A stretch of 64,000 bases of DNA from assembly GCF_002101775.1 (NCBI RefSeq), contig NZ_LQPI01000048.1, forward strand, positions 1-64,000. The letters are read 5' to 3'. Below, piece by piece: positions 56,002 to 64,000 of this stretch. Positions within the stretch are counted from its first letter, which is position 1, and every line of letters begins with the position of its first letter. The notes beneath the pieces were generated by a model. It was given only the letters and a program-made list of their open reading frames with translations. It did not search any database and had not been told where the DNA came from. The translations under genes and the position numbers were made by a program. The DNA is from Mycolicibacter nonchromogenicus. Its GTDB lineage: Bacteria > Actinomycetota > Actinomycetes > Mycobacteriales > Mycobacteriaceae.

Positions 56002-57348
56002 TTATCCCTCGAGGATGGCGGCCACGCCCTGGCCTCCGGCGGCGCAGATCGAGATCAGCGCACGCACCGGCTTGTTCTTGGCGGCACCCTTACGGCCCTG
56101 CTTGGCCTCGGCGATCTGCTTGGCCGCCTGCGCCACGATCCGTCCCCCGGTGGCCGCGAACGGGTGCCCCGCCGCCAGCGACGAGCCGTTGACGTTGAGC
56201 TTGGTCCGGTCGATGGCGCCCAGCGCCGAATCCAGTCCCAGCCGCTGTGTGCAGTACTCCTCGGACTCCCACGCCGCCAGGTGGCACAACACCGTGGAGG
56301 CGAACGCCTCGTGGATCTCGTAGAAGTCGAAGTCCTGCAGGGTCAGCCCGTTGCGCGCCAGCAGCCGCGGCACCGCGTAGGTGGGGGCCATCAACAGCCC
56401 GTCGGCGCCGTTGACATAGTCCACCGCGGCCGTCTCGGCGTCGACGAAGTACGCCAGCGGAGTCAGGTTGTGCGCGGCCGCCCACTCCTCGCTGGCCAGC
56501 AGCGCCACCGACGCCCCGTCGGTGAGCGGGGTGGAGTTGCCCGCGGTCATGGTGGCATCACCGGCCTTGGTGCCGAACACCGGTTTGAGCGTGGCCAGCT
56601 TCTCCGGGCTGGACTGGGGCCGCAGGTTGTCGTCACGGTAGAGCCCCTGGAACGGCGTCACGAGGTCGTCGAAGAAGCCGCGGTCATAGGCGGCGGCCAT
56701 ATTGCGGTGGCTGGCGGCGGCCAACTCGTCCTGGTCGACCCGCTTGATGCCCATCTGCTTGGTGGTGATGGCCTGGTGTTCACCCATGGACAGACCGGTC
56801 CGCGATTCCTTGTTGGCCGGGATCTCCACGCCCAGCGCGGCGGGCAACTTGCCGACCAGCTTGAGGCGCTGCACGTTGGACTTCGACCGGCGCAGCGCGA
56901 GCAGCGTGCGGCGCAGCTCGTTGCCGACGGCCAGCGGTGCATCCGAGGTGGTGTCCACGCCACCGGCGGCGGCCACCTCGTAGCGACCGGCGGCGATCCC
57001 GTCGGCGGCGCAGATCGCCGCCTGCAGCCCAGTGCCACAGGCCTGCTGCAGGTCGAAGGCCTGCGTGTAGGGCGACAGCGCCGAGCCGAGCACCGATTCG
57101 CGGATCAGGTTGAAGTCGCGGCTGTGCTTGAGCACCGCCCCGCCGATCACCGCGTCCAGCTTCTCGCCGGACAGGCCGAAGCGATCGACGAGGCCGCCCA
57201 GCGCCGCGGTGAACATGTCCTGGTTGGACGCGTTGGCGTAGGCGCCGTCGGAGCGCGCGAAGGGAATGCGGTTGCCTCCGAGGACGGCGACACGGCGTCG
57301 CGAGCCGGCGGTTGCCTCGGCGGGTTGAGCAGCAGATGCAGGTGCCAC
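56002..57348 (-). CDS. fadA2: Acetyl-CoA acyltransferase (thiolase) FadA2
   Basis: 448 aa; Rv0243 is recalled as 440 aa. Thiolase motifs: catalytic Cys in DLQQACGTGLQAA near residue 105; NVNGSSLAAGHPFAATGGR with the His; second Cys in SICAAGGQGVAAILE. Cleaves 3-ketoacyl-CoA in beta-oxidation. GTG 57348 is the start used here. Divergent from fabG4, sharing the operator at 57417-57432. Confidence 0.94.
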   Translation of the reverse strand: MAPASAAQPAEATAGSRRRVAVLGGNRIPFARSDGAYANASNQDMFTAALGGLVDRFGLSGEKLDAVIGGAVLKHSRDFNLIRESVLGSALSPYTQAFDLQQACGTGLQAAICAADGIAAGRYEVAAAGGVDTTSDAPLAVGNELRRTLLALRRSKSNVQRLKLVGKLPAALGVEIPANKESRTGLSMGEHQAITTKQMGIKRVDQDELAAASHRNMAAAYDRGFFDDLVTPFQGLYRDDNLRPQSSPEKLATLKPVFGTKAGDATMTAGNSTPLTDGASVALLASEEWAAAHNLTPLAYFVDAETAAVDYVNGADGLLMAPTYAVPRLLARNGLTLQDFDFYEIHEAFASTVLCHLAAWESEEYCTQRLGLDSALGAIDRTKLNVNGSSLAAGHPFAATGGRIVAQAAKQIAEAKQGRKGAAKNKPVRALISICAAGGQGVAAILEG

Positions 57349-57416
57349 GATCTCTCGTCTCTGATGGTGGGTCCCCGGTATTGCCGGGGACCGTCGGGCT
57401 GATGCTACCCAGTATT

Positions 57417-57432
57417 CTTACTCTGGAGTAAG
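57417..57432. promoter_or_regulatory. Operator palindrome, site B (fadA2/fabG4)
   Basis: CTTACTC-TG-GAGTAAG is a perfect palindrome midway between the divergent starts (69 bp from fadA2, 57 bp from fabG4). Its core TTACTCTGGAGTAA matches the sites before fadE5 and tetR. A single repressor here could control both lipid operons. Confidence 0.65.
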
Positions 57433-57488
57433 TTCGTTGTCGACACCGTAGCCCGCACCAGGCACGTCCTCACAAGGAAGGCAGCACG

Positions 57489-58862
57489 ATGGCCCCCAAG
57501 GCTCCCAAGCTCTCCTCGGACCTGTTGTCCCAGATTCTCAACTCCACTCCCGGATCGTTCCTGTCCAAGCAGCTCGGCGTTCCGCAGCCCGAGCCCCTGC
57601 GCCGTTACCGGGTCGGCGAGCCCGCACTGGCCGGACCGCTGTTGATCGGCGGATCAGGCCGGGTGGCCGAGCCGCTGCGGGCCGCTCTGGCCGACGACTA
57701 CGAGCTGGTCGGTGACAATCTCGGCGGCCGGTGGGCCGACTCGTTCGGCGGGTTGGTCTTCGACGCCACCGGCATCACCACGCCCGCGCAACTGACCCAG
57801 CTGCACGAGTTCTTCACCCCGCTGCTGCGCAATGTGGGCCGCTGTGGCCGGCTGGTCGTCGTCGGCACCACCCCGGCCGCAGCCGGCAGCGCCGACGAGC
57901 AGATCGCCCAGCGAGCGCTGGAGGGGTTCACCCGCTCCCTGGGCAAGGAGCTGCAGCGTGGCGCCACGGTGCAACTGGTGTACCTGTCGCCGGACGCCAA
58001 GCCGGGGGCCACCGGCTTGGAATCGACACTGCGATTCATCCTCTCGGGCCGCTCGGCCTACGTCGACGGCCAGGTGTTCTACGTGGGTGCCGACGACGCG
58101 ACCGCCCCCGCCGACTGGGACCGTCCGTTGGAGGGCAGGGTCGCGATCATCACCGGTGCGGCGCGCGGTATCGGCGCCACCATCGCCGAGGTGTTCGCTC
58201 GTGACGGCGCCAAGGTGGTGGCGATCGACGTGCCGCAGGCCGCCGAGGCGCTGGAGAAGACAGCCTCGCGGGTGGGCGGGACCGCGCTGCCGCTGGATGT
58301 CACCGCCGACGACGCCGTGGAGGTGATCACCGCGCACCTCGCCGAACACCACGGGGGCAAGGCCGACGTACTGGTCAACAACGCCGGCATCACTCGCGAC
58401 AAACTGCTGGCCAACATGGACGACGCCCGGTGGAACGCGGTTCTGGCCGTCAACCTGCTCGCACCGCAGCGTCTTACCGAAGGACTGGTCGCCAACGGCA
58501 GCATCGGCGAGGGCGGCCGGGTGATCGGCCTGTCGTCCATGGCCGGGATCGCGGGCAACCGCGGCCAGACCAACTACGCGGCCACCAAGGCCGGCATGAT
58601 CGGCCTGACCGAAGCATTGGCTCCGACGCTGGCCAAGAAGGGCATCACGATCAATGCCGTAGCCCCCGGGTTCATCGAGACCGAGATGACGGCGGCGATC
58701 CCGCTGGCCACCCGCGAGGTCGCCCGTCGGCTCAACTCGCTGTTCCAGGGCGGTCAGCCCGTCGACGTCGCCGAGTTGATCGGCTACTTCGCCAGCCCGG
58801 CGTCGAATGCGGTGACCGGCAACACGATCCGGGTCTGCGGCCAGGCCATGTTGGGGGCGTGA
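57489..58862 (+). CDS. fabG4: High-molecular-weight 3-ketoacyl-ACP/CoA reductase FabG4
   Basis: 457 aa; Rv0242c is 454 aa. Two-domain FabG: an N-terminal flavodoxin-like region (about 1-205) that has lost the usual cofactor motif, then a full SDR domain with [15 protein letters not shown] near residue 221, [29 protein letters not shown] (catalytic Ser, Tyr, Lys) and a C-terminal [14 protein letters not shown]. Reduces 3-ketoacyl thioesters with NADH in this subgroup. Followed by htdX 5 bp later. Confidence 0.94.
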   Translation: MAPKAPKLSSDLLSQILNSTPGSFLSKQLGVPQPEPLRRYRVGEPALAGPLLIGGSGRVAEPLRAALADDYELVGDNLGGRWADSFGGLVFDATGITTPAQLTQLHEFFTPLLRNVGRCGRLVVVGTTPAAAGSADEQIAQRALEGFTRSLGKELQRGATVQLVYLSPDAKPGATGLESTLRFILSGRSAYVDGQVFYVGADDATAPADWDRPLEGRVAIITGAARGIGATIAEVFARDGAKVVAIDVPQAAEALEKTASRVGGTALPLDVTADDAVEVITAHLAEHHGGKADVLVNNAGITRDKLLANMDDARWNAVLAVNLLAPQRLTEGLVANGSIGEGGRVIGLSSMAGIAGNRGQTNYAATKAGMIGLTEALAPTLAKKGITINAVAPGFIETEMTAAIPLATREVARRLNSLFQGGQPVDVAELIGYFASPASNAVTGNTIRVCGQAMLGA

Positions 58863-58867
58863 AACGC

Positions 58868-59710
58868 ATGTCTCAACCCAGCGGCATGAGAAACATGGTG
58901 CGTGCGGTCGCCGGCGCGCTGCCCTTCATTCCGCGTACGCAGACCCTGCCGAACCGTACGCTGCGGGTCGAGAACCTGGCTATCGATGCCGACCACGTCG
59001 CCTCCTATGCGGCGGTCACCGGGCTGCGCTTCGCGGATCAGGTTCCGCTGACCTATCCCTTCGCTTTGACCTTCCCCACCGTGATGGAGCTGGCCACCGG
59101 GTTCGACTTCCCGTTCGCCGCAATGGGGTCGGTGCACACCGAAAACCGGATCACCCGGCTGCGCCCGATCTCGGTCACCGACACCGTCGCAGTGACTGTG
59201 CGAGCGGAAAACCTGCGCGAGCACCGCAAGGGTCTGCTGGTCGACATCGTCACCGACATCAACGTGGGAAACGACCCCGCCTGGCATCAGGTGACGACGT
59301 TTCTGCACCAGCAGCGCACCAGCCTGTCCGACGAGCCGAAGCCCGCACCGGCGAAGCAGCCCAAGCTGGGCCCGCCGAACGCGGTGCTGCGGGTGACCCC
59401 GGGACAGATTCGGCGCTACGCATCGGCCAGCGGCGACCACAACCCGATCCACACCAGCTCGATCGGTGCCAAGCTGTTCGGCTTCCCCACCGCGATCGCA
59501 CACGGGATGTTTTCGGCGGCAACGGTCCTGGCCAACATCGAAGGTGCCATTCCGGACGCCGTGGACTACACGGTGCGCTTCGGCAAGCCGATGCTGCTGC
59601 CGGCCAGCCCCGGCCTCTACATCGACAAGGTGGACGGCGGCTGGGATCTGGCGCTGCGCAATATCGCCAAGGGCTACCCGTACCTGACCGGTTCGGTGCG
59701 GCCGCTATAA
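58868..59710 (+). CDS. htdX: 3-hydroxyacyl-thioester dehydratase HtdX (MaoC family)
   Basis: 280 aa from ATG 58868, exactly the length recalled for Rv0241c; GTG 58859 overlaps the fabG4 stop and is the alternative. Double-hotdog protein; the second half has the hydratase-2 motif YASASGDHNPIHT with catalytic Asp and His and then FPTAIAHGMFSAATVL. Together with FabG4, FadA2 and FadE5 it supplies all steps of a beta-oxidation or elongation-type cycle. Overlaps the convergent tetR by 6 bp. Confidence 0.94.
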   Translation: MSQPSGMRNMVRAVAGALPFIPRTQTLPNRTLRVENLAIDADHVASYAAVTGLRFADQVPLTYPFALTFPTVMELATGFDFPFAAMGSVHTENRITRLRPISVTDTVAVTVRAENLREHRKGLLVDIVTDINVGNDPAWHQVTTFLHQQRTSLSDEPKPAPAKQPKLGPPNAVLRVTPGQIRRYASASGDHNPIHTSSIGAKLFGFPTAIAHGMFSAATVLANIEGAIPDAVDYTVRFGKPMLLPASPGLYIDKVDGGWDLALRNIAKGYPYLTGSVRPL

Positions 59711-60307
59711 CTCGGCGGGGACGCCGGCCACCTTCAACAGGTTGGCCTTGCTGATCTCCCAATGGGCACTGATGAACTCGAGACCCCACACCGGGATCGA
59801 GATCACCAGGCCACGGATCAGGACCACCACGGTGTCCATGAAGGCCGCCGGGTCGAAGCCCGGGGCGGGAACGGGCAGCGCTTCGGCCGCGGCGACGGCC
59901 AGGCTGAACATGTGTTTCTCCAACGACTTCACCGTCTCGGCGACCTGCGGATCCGTCCAGCACGCAGCCCACAGGTAAGCGACCGAAAGCGCTTGGGGGG
60001 TGGTGAATTCGCGCCAGATCAGGTCGAGGAATCCGCTCAGGTCCAGGGTGGTGGTCGCGGCGGTCTCCTCGAAGTGGACGCGGGCCTGATCCGCCAGCTC
60101 GAGCGCGATCTGCGCAACAGCCGCGGTCACCAAGTCATCGCGCGAGGGGAAGTGGTACATCACCGTGCTCTGTGAAACCCCCGCGGCACCGGCCACCCGG
60201 CGCGTCGTCACCGCGGCAATGCCCTCGGTCCGTAACTGCTGGACCGCTGCTGCCACCAGTGCTTGTCGCGTGGCGACACGCTGCTCGGCTCGCGTGCCAG
60301 TTTTCAT
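59705..60307 (-). CDS. TetR-family regulator
   Basis: 200 aa. HTH near residues 28-60: AAVTTRRVAGAAGVSQSTVMYHFPSRDDLV. The C-terminal ligand domain has no recognised ligand motif. Convergent with htdX (6-bp overlap) and divergent from the PE-PPE hydrolase gene, whose promoter region holds an inverted repeat it may bind. Not recalled from the M. tuberculosis backbone, where vapBC24 lies in this interval. Confidence 0.87.
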   Translation of the reverse strand: MKTGTRAEQRVATRQALVAAAVQQLRTEGIAAVTTRRVAGAAGVSQSTVMYHFPSRDDLVTAAVAQIALELADQARVHFEETAATTTLDLSGFLDLIWREFTTPQALSVAYLWAACWTDPQVAETVKSLEKHMFSLAVAAAEALPVPAPGFDPAAFMDTVVVLIRGLVISIPVWGLEFISAHWEISKANLLKVAGVPAEL

Positions 60308-60346
60308 TGGGATTCCCCTATTGCGTTAACAGACCAGACACAGCTA

Positions 60347-60362
60347 ATCTGGCTGATCAGAT
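60347..60362. promoter_or_regulatory. Inverted repeat between tetR and the PE-PPE gene
   Basis: ATCTG-N6-CAGAT, 40 bp from the tetR start and 84 bp before the PE-PPE gene. The half-sites are only 5 bp, so this is a weak candidate operator. Confidence 0.35.
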
Positions 60363-60445
60363 GAACAGTCAACCCGTGCTCGGTCGACATTTCCGCTGTT
60401 CAGGCCTGAAGACCTTGCCCTGAGGCAATTGTAAGGAAACGCTCG

Positions 60446-61936
60446 ATGGCGTTCACGTTTCGTCCAAAAAAGACCGGTCGGCCGCTGCACGCGCTGGCGG
60501 TACCGCTGGCCGTCACCTCCGCCGCCGCCCTGGCCGTGTCCCCGGCACTGCAGCCGGGACCGACAATCGGGTGGAAAACCGTTGCGGCCCAGGTAAAACT
60601 GCTCGACACCGAAGCGTGGATCATGGGCGGCAGCGGCCTGCCGATCCCGCCCCCGAGCTACATGGACGCGATCTTCGCCCGCTACATCGACCCCGCCACC
60701 CCGTTCTTCGACGGCCAGCCCCGCTACCCGGTCGATGCGGTGAACCCCCTGTTCACGCCGGAGGGGCTCTACCCCAACAGCGGCGTGAAGAGCCTGGAGC
60801 TGGATCCCTCGATCGCCCAGGGCGTCACCATCCTGCACAACACGATCAACGAACAGATCGCCGAGGGGAACAACCTCGTCATCCTGGGCTACTCGCAGAG
60901 CAGCACCATCTCCACACTGGTGATGCGCGATCTGTTGGCGCTGGCTCCCGAGCTACAGCCGACGGCCGACCAACTGTCCTTTGTGCTGCTCGGCGCCCCC
61001 AACAACCCCAACGGCGGCCTGTTCGAACGTTTCGACGTCTTGACCGACGGCAGCTACCCCACCATCCCGAGCCTGGGCATCACGTTCAACGGCGCGATCC
61101 CCGACGGCACCCCGTGGGACACGTCGGTCTACACGCTGGAATACGACGGCTACGCCGACTTTCCGAAGTACCCGATCAATTTCCTCGCCGACCTCAACGC
61201 AGTCCTGGGCATCATCTACGAGCACACGATCTACCCGAGCCTGACCCCCGAACAGCTGGCGACGGCCATCGAGTTGCCGATGAGCGAGGGTTACGACGGA
61301 AGCACCCAGTACTTCATGATTCCCAGCGAGATACTGCCGCTGTTGATGCCGCTGCAATCGATCCCGCTGATCGGCCAACCGCTCTACGACCTCTTGGAAC
61401 CGAGCATGCGGATCCTGGTGAACCTCGGCTACGGCAGCATCACCGAAGGCTGGTCCGCCGGCCCGGCCAACGTGGCCGCGCCGTTCGAGTTGTTCCCCAC
61501 CGACCTCGACTGGGGTGAGGTCCTGACCGCGCTGGGCGCAGGAGCCCAAGAGGGCTGGAACGACTTCGTCGACGATCTGGCGAATCTGTCCTTCCCCAGT
61601 CCAGCCGATTTCCTGGGCGCCGCGGCAGATGACGTCACCTTCGCGCTGCCCAGCCTCAGCGAACTCGCCAACGCGTTCAGCAGCATCGCCGCGTCGGCCT
61701 ACGCGACGCTGCTTCCCACTGCCGACATCCTCAACGCCCTGCTCACCACCGCGCCGGCCTATGCATTCGAGGTGTTCGCCCAGGAACTGGCCCAGGGCGA
61801 CCTCATCGACGCCATCGGACTGCCGATTGCCGGAGTTGTCGGATTGGGAACGCTGGCAGCCGGTTTCGAGTTCCTCGCACTCAACGGTGCGGTCGCAGAG
61901 ATCACCGCGACCATCCAGGATCTCTTCACGGCCTAA
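60446..61936 (+). CDS. Secreted PE-PPE-domain serine hydrolase
   Basis: 496 aa. The N-terminus (basic FRPKKTGRP, then a hydrophobic stretch to about residue 36) looks like a Sec signal peptide or anchor. Residues about 55-290 are a PE-PPE (alpha/beta hydrolase) domain with the nucleophile elbow ILGYSQSST, Ser150. There is no PE or PPE N-terminal domain, so export by ESX is not indicated. Members of this family are esterases or transferases for mycobacterial trehalose and other lipids. It is preceded by a divergent tetR and followed by a convergent one. Confidence 0.86.
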   Translation: MAFTFRPKKTGRPLHALAVPLAVTSAAALAVSPALQPGPTIGWKTVAAQVKLLDTEAWIMGGSGLPIPPPSYMDAIFARYIDPATPFFDGQPRYPVDAVNPLFTPEGLYPNSGVKSLELDPSIAQGVTILHNTINEQIAEGNNLVILGYSQSSTISTLVMRDLLALAPELQPTADQLSFVLLGAPNNPNGGLFERFDVLTDGSYPTIPSLGITFNGAIPDGTPWDTSVYTLEYDGYADFPKYPINFLADLNAVLGIIYEHTIYPSLTPEQLATAIELPMSEGYDGSTQYFMIPSEILPLLMPLQSIPLIGQPLYDLLEPSMRILVNLGYGSITEGWSAGPANVAAPFELFPTDLDWGEVLTALGAGAQEGWNDFVDDLANLSFPSPADFLGAAADDVTFALPSLSELANAFSSIAASAYATLLPTADILNALLTTAPAYAFEVFAQELAQGDLIDAIGLPIAGVVGLGTLAAGFEFLALNGAVAEITATIQDLFTA

Positions 61937-61950
61937 AGGCCGCGTCGGAG

Positions 61951-62577
61951 TTACCCGGCCGCGGCGGCCTCGGCACCGTCGCGACCCCCGGGGGCTTCCT
62001 TGAGGCCACGCCAGAACAGGTCGATCATCAGCTCACCGGCTTCGTCGACGCCGGTGTCACCGGTGCTGACCCGGCTGGCGATCGCCTCGCCGGCGCCCAC
62101 CAGCGCCACCGCCATCAACTCGAAGTCCACACCCGGCTCGGGCTTACGCGTCCCGGCCCGCAGCAGCCGGCCGACCAGCTCGATGATTCGCTCGCGGCCC
62201 TCGCGCACGGTGTGCGCGAAGGCCTGCGAACTGGTGGCCTGGGTATACATCACGATCCACGACGCGCGGTTGGCATCGATGTAACGCAGGAAGGCTCGGA
62301 TCGTGTTGCGCAGCATGTCTTTCGGGGGTTGCTGAAAGTCGATCGCGGTGCGCACCGACTCCACGAAACGCCCCAGCTCCCGGTCCAGGCAGGCCCCGAA
62401 GAGTTCCTCTTTTGAGCCGTAGTACAGGTAGAGCATCGGCTTGGAGATCTGGGCGGCTGCGGCGATCGAATCCATCGAGGTCTCGTGGTATCCGTTGATC
62501 GAGAACATCTGCACCGCGGCGTCGAGCATCTGCTGTTCACGCACGGCCCTCGGTAACCGCTTGCTACCAGCTGCCAT
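61951..62577 (-). CDS. TetR-family regulator (Rv0238 position), candidate lipid regulator
   Basis: 208 aa. HTH near residues 30-60: YHETSMDSIAAAAQISKPMLYLYYGSKEELF. Downstream of lpqI on the same strand, as Rv0238 follows lpqI in M. tuberculosis. The palindrome TTACCGAAGAGTAA is 39 bp upstream of its start, and like sites occur before fadE5 and between fadA2 and fabG4. It therefore probably controls itself and that lipid gene set; this is inference from shared sites. Confidence 0.88.
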   Translation of the reverse strand: MAAGSKRLPRAVREQQMLDAAVQMFSINGYHETSMDSIAAAAQISKPMLYLYYGSKEELFGACLDRELGRFVESVRTAIDFQQPPKDMLRNTIRAFLRYIDANRASWIVMYTQATSSQAFAHTVREGRERIIELVGRLLRAGTRKPEPGVDFELMAVALVGAGEAIASRVSTGDTGVDEAGELMIDLFWRGLKEAPGGRDGAEAAAAG

Positions 62578-62615
62578 CGCCTTGAGGTCCTTCCGCGCTC
62601 CCCCTCGGCACGATC

Positions 62616-62629
62616 TTACCGAAGAGTAA
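62616..62629. promoter_or_regulatory. Operator palindrome, site C (tetR)
   Basis: TTACCGAAGAGTAA, between the lpqI stop and the tetR start on the minus strand. Shares its outer half-sites with sites A and B. Expected to be the autoregulatory site. Confidence 0.6.
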
Positions 62630-62655
62630 CTTGTGTGCTGTCCGCGCCGCCGGAA

Positions 62656-63846
62656 TCACCCGTGGCAGTGCACACCCGGCTTCTTGACCGCGGCGATTCG
62701 CGCCAGCGACGCATCGACGGCCTCGGACCTCAGCTCACCGGCGGACACCGCCTCCTCCAGCCGATCCAGCACCTCCGGCACTTCGTCGGTGGTGACCCAC
62801 AGCGCGATGTCGACGCCGGCCGCCAGGCTGCGCAGCACAGCTTCGGCGACCCCGTAGTGCTCGGTGATGGCCGCCATCGACGACAGGTCGTCGCTGAACA
62901 CCGGGCCGTCGAACGCCGGCGCGCGGTAGTCGGTGCCGGTGCGCAGCAGGGTGACCGCCGCCGGGCTCAGGCTGGCCGGATCCTCGGTCAGCCCGGGCAC
63001 CTCCAGGTGACCCAGCATCACCGCCACCGGCGCCTGCGTGACCAGGGTGCGGTAGGGCACCAAGTCGTTGTCCTGCAACTGCGCCAAGGGCGGCGTGACC
63101 ACCACGCCGGCGGTGTGCGAGTCGCCGGAACCGTGGCCGTGGCCGGGGAAATGCTTGAGCACCGGCAGCAGCCCGGCGTCCCGCAGACCCTGCGCGTACG
63201 CGCCGGCGTACTCGGTGACCTTGGCCGGGTCCGAGCCGAACGACCGGTCACCGATCACGGTGTCGTCGTCGGTGTCCTCGTCCACCACGTCGACAACCGG
63301 CGCGAAGTCCACGGTGATGCCCAGCTCAGCCATCTTGCGACCCCGGTCGGCGGCCAGCTCGCGAACCTGCGCGGCGCTGCTGGTCTGCGCCAGCTCCTTC
63401 GCCGAGAAAGATTTCCCGATCAGCGACGACAGCCGCGATACCCGGCCGCCCTCCTCGTCCACGCTGACCGCCAGGGGCAGGGGCCCGGTGGACGCCTGGC
63501 TTTCCTTGATGTCCGTCAGTGACCCATCGGTGAGCATGGACAACTCGGTCCAGCTGCCGATGAAGATGCCGCCGACGTGGTGATCGGTGACCACCGCGCG
63601 GGCATCAGCCGCATCACGGACCCCCACCATCACCAGTTGTGCCAACTTGTCGCGCAGCGACAGCGCCGACAGCTGCTCGCACACCGACTCCTCCGGCGAT
63701 GCAGACGCTGTAGCTGTCGGCGCCGCCGCGGCATCGGACGACGGCGTGGGCGACTCGCCAGGGTGCGAGCAGGAGGTGACGAGTGCCGGCAACAGCGCGG
63801 CGGCCAGCATCAGACCGGGCAGTGGTCGAGTCAGCGGTCCAGGCAT
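62656..63846 (-). CDS. lpqI: Lipoprotein beta-N-acetylglucosaminidase LpqI (GH3)
   Basis: 396 aa; Rv0237 is recalled as 388 aa. Signal peptide with lipobox LVTSC, lipidated Cys26, then a Ser/Ala/Pro-rich linker. GH3/NagZ motifs: SVDEEGGRVSRLS near residue 130, and KHFPGHGHGSGDSH with the catalytic His. It removes N-acetylglucosamine from cell-wall fragments and acts in peptidoglycan recycling outside the membrane. The tetR gene follows 78 bp later on the same strand. Confidence 0.94.
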   Translation of the reverse strand: MPGPLTRPLPGLMLAAALLPALVTSCSHPGESPTPSSDAAAAPTATASASPEESVCEQLSALSLRDKLAQLVMVGVRDAADARAVVTDHHVGGIFIGSWTELSMLTDGSLTDIKESQASTGPLPLAVSVDEEGGRVSRLSSLIGKSFSAKELAQTSSAAQVRELAADRGRKMAELGITVDFAPVVDVVDEDTDDDTVIGDRSFGSDPAKVTEYAGAYAQGLRDAGLLPVLKHFPGHGHGSGDSHTAGVVVTPPLAQLQDNDLVPYRTLVTQAPVAVMLGHLEVPGLTEDPASLSPAAVTLLRTGTDYRAPAFDGPVFSDDLSSMAAITEHYGVAEAVLRSLAAGVDIALWVTTDEVPEVLDRLEEAVSAGELRSEAVDASLARIAAVKKPGVHCHG

Positions 63847-63980
63847 CGCACCATGCTGTCACGGGCGGAACCGCCCGGCTCATGCGAGCCTCGCGTGCTA
63901 CGTTGGCGGGCGGGGTCCACGCGGGGGCTGATGTTGGCGGCCCCCGATCTACGTCACGTGAGTGCAGAAGGAGCCAGACG

Positions 63981-64000
63981 ATGCCTCGGTTCGTGGTGCC
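63981..64000 (+). CDS. Start of an unidentified gene (cut by window end)
   Basis: ATG 63981 follows AAGGAG at 8-nt spacing and opens MPRFVV before the window ends. Too short to identify. It is divergent from lpqI across 134 bp, the place of the Rv0236 genes in M. tuberculosis. Confidence 0.45.

Overview
The window is GC-rich mycobacterial chromosome. Gene content and order match, in inverted orientation, the Mycobacterium tuberculosis segment around Rv0237 to Rv0283. In window order the backbone is: ESX-3 eccB3/eccA3 and the Rv0281-type methyltransferase; the fadE6/fadD2/Rv0269c block; 5-oxoprolinase, fecB2, Rv0264c, Rv0263c and aac(2')-I; narK3, the HemD-type nitrate regulator and nirBD; hsp20; the Sdh1 operon; fadE5, fadA2, fabG4 and htdX; a TetR gene and lpqI. 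Rv numbers are recalled from H37Rv, not searched. Several insertions absent from that backbone point to a non-tuberculous mycobacterium; the species cannot be fixed from sequence alone. I saw no insertion sequence, phage gene, CRISPR array or rRNA, and no gene-free stretch longer than 300 bases.

Region by region. 1-4788: start of an ESX-3 type VII secretion locus on the minus strand, with an IdeR-like box and a Fur-family (Zur-like) palindrome before eccA3, and an esxG/esxH pair lying upstream of the methyltransferase. 5026-16077: a complete selenocysteine system. It comprises a formate dehydrogenase whose catalytic subunit reads through an in-frame UGA followed by a textbook SECIS hairpin, its FeS and NrfD-type membrane subunits, fdhD, selD, a tRNA-Sec gene, selA and selB. 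16104-29431: fatty-acid and acyl-CoA genes (VOC protein, TetR, 2-hydroxyacid dehydrogenase, fused FadE6, FadD2, a LigD-type polymerase-domain protein, and a four-gene minus-strand acyl-CoA cassette).

29587-37275: an XRE-TetR fusion regulator, then oplA, fecB2, pxpB, pxpC and aac(2')-I. 37545-45751: nitrate assimilation with two narK transporters, a HemD-winged-helix regulator plus a free-standing copy of its winged-helix domain, a CbiX-like protein, and divergently oriented nirBD. 45969-50483: hsp20 with a HAIR-like element, and the Sdh1 succinate dehydrogenase operon behind a perfect CRP-type palindrome. 50505-64000: SuhB-like phosphatase, flavin reductase, fadE5, GlxA/DJ-1 genes, fadA2/fabG4/htdX, two TetR regulators, a secreted PE-PPE-domain hydrolase and lpqI.

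How it fits together. The sel genes serve the linked formate dehydrogenase, which needs Sec, FdhD sulfuration and a quinone-reducing membrane subunit. The nitrate genes move nitrate or nitrite (NarK) and reduce nitrite to ammonium (NirBD) under the HemD-type regulator. A 14-bp palindrome shared by fadE5, the fadA2/fabG4 divergent region and the distal tetR suggests one lipid regulon. The most unusual structures are the Sec locus, the narK/regulator duplication with domain loss, and two separate duplicated 3' gene tails that keep their reading frame and stop codon.
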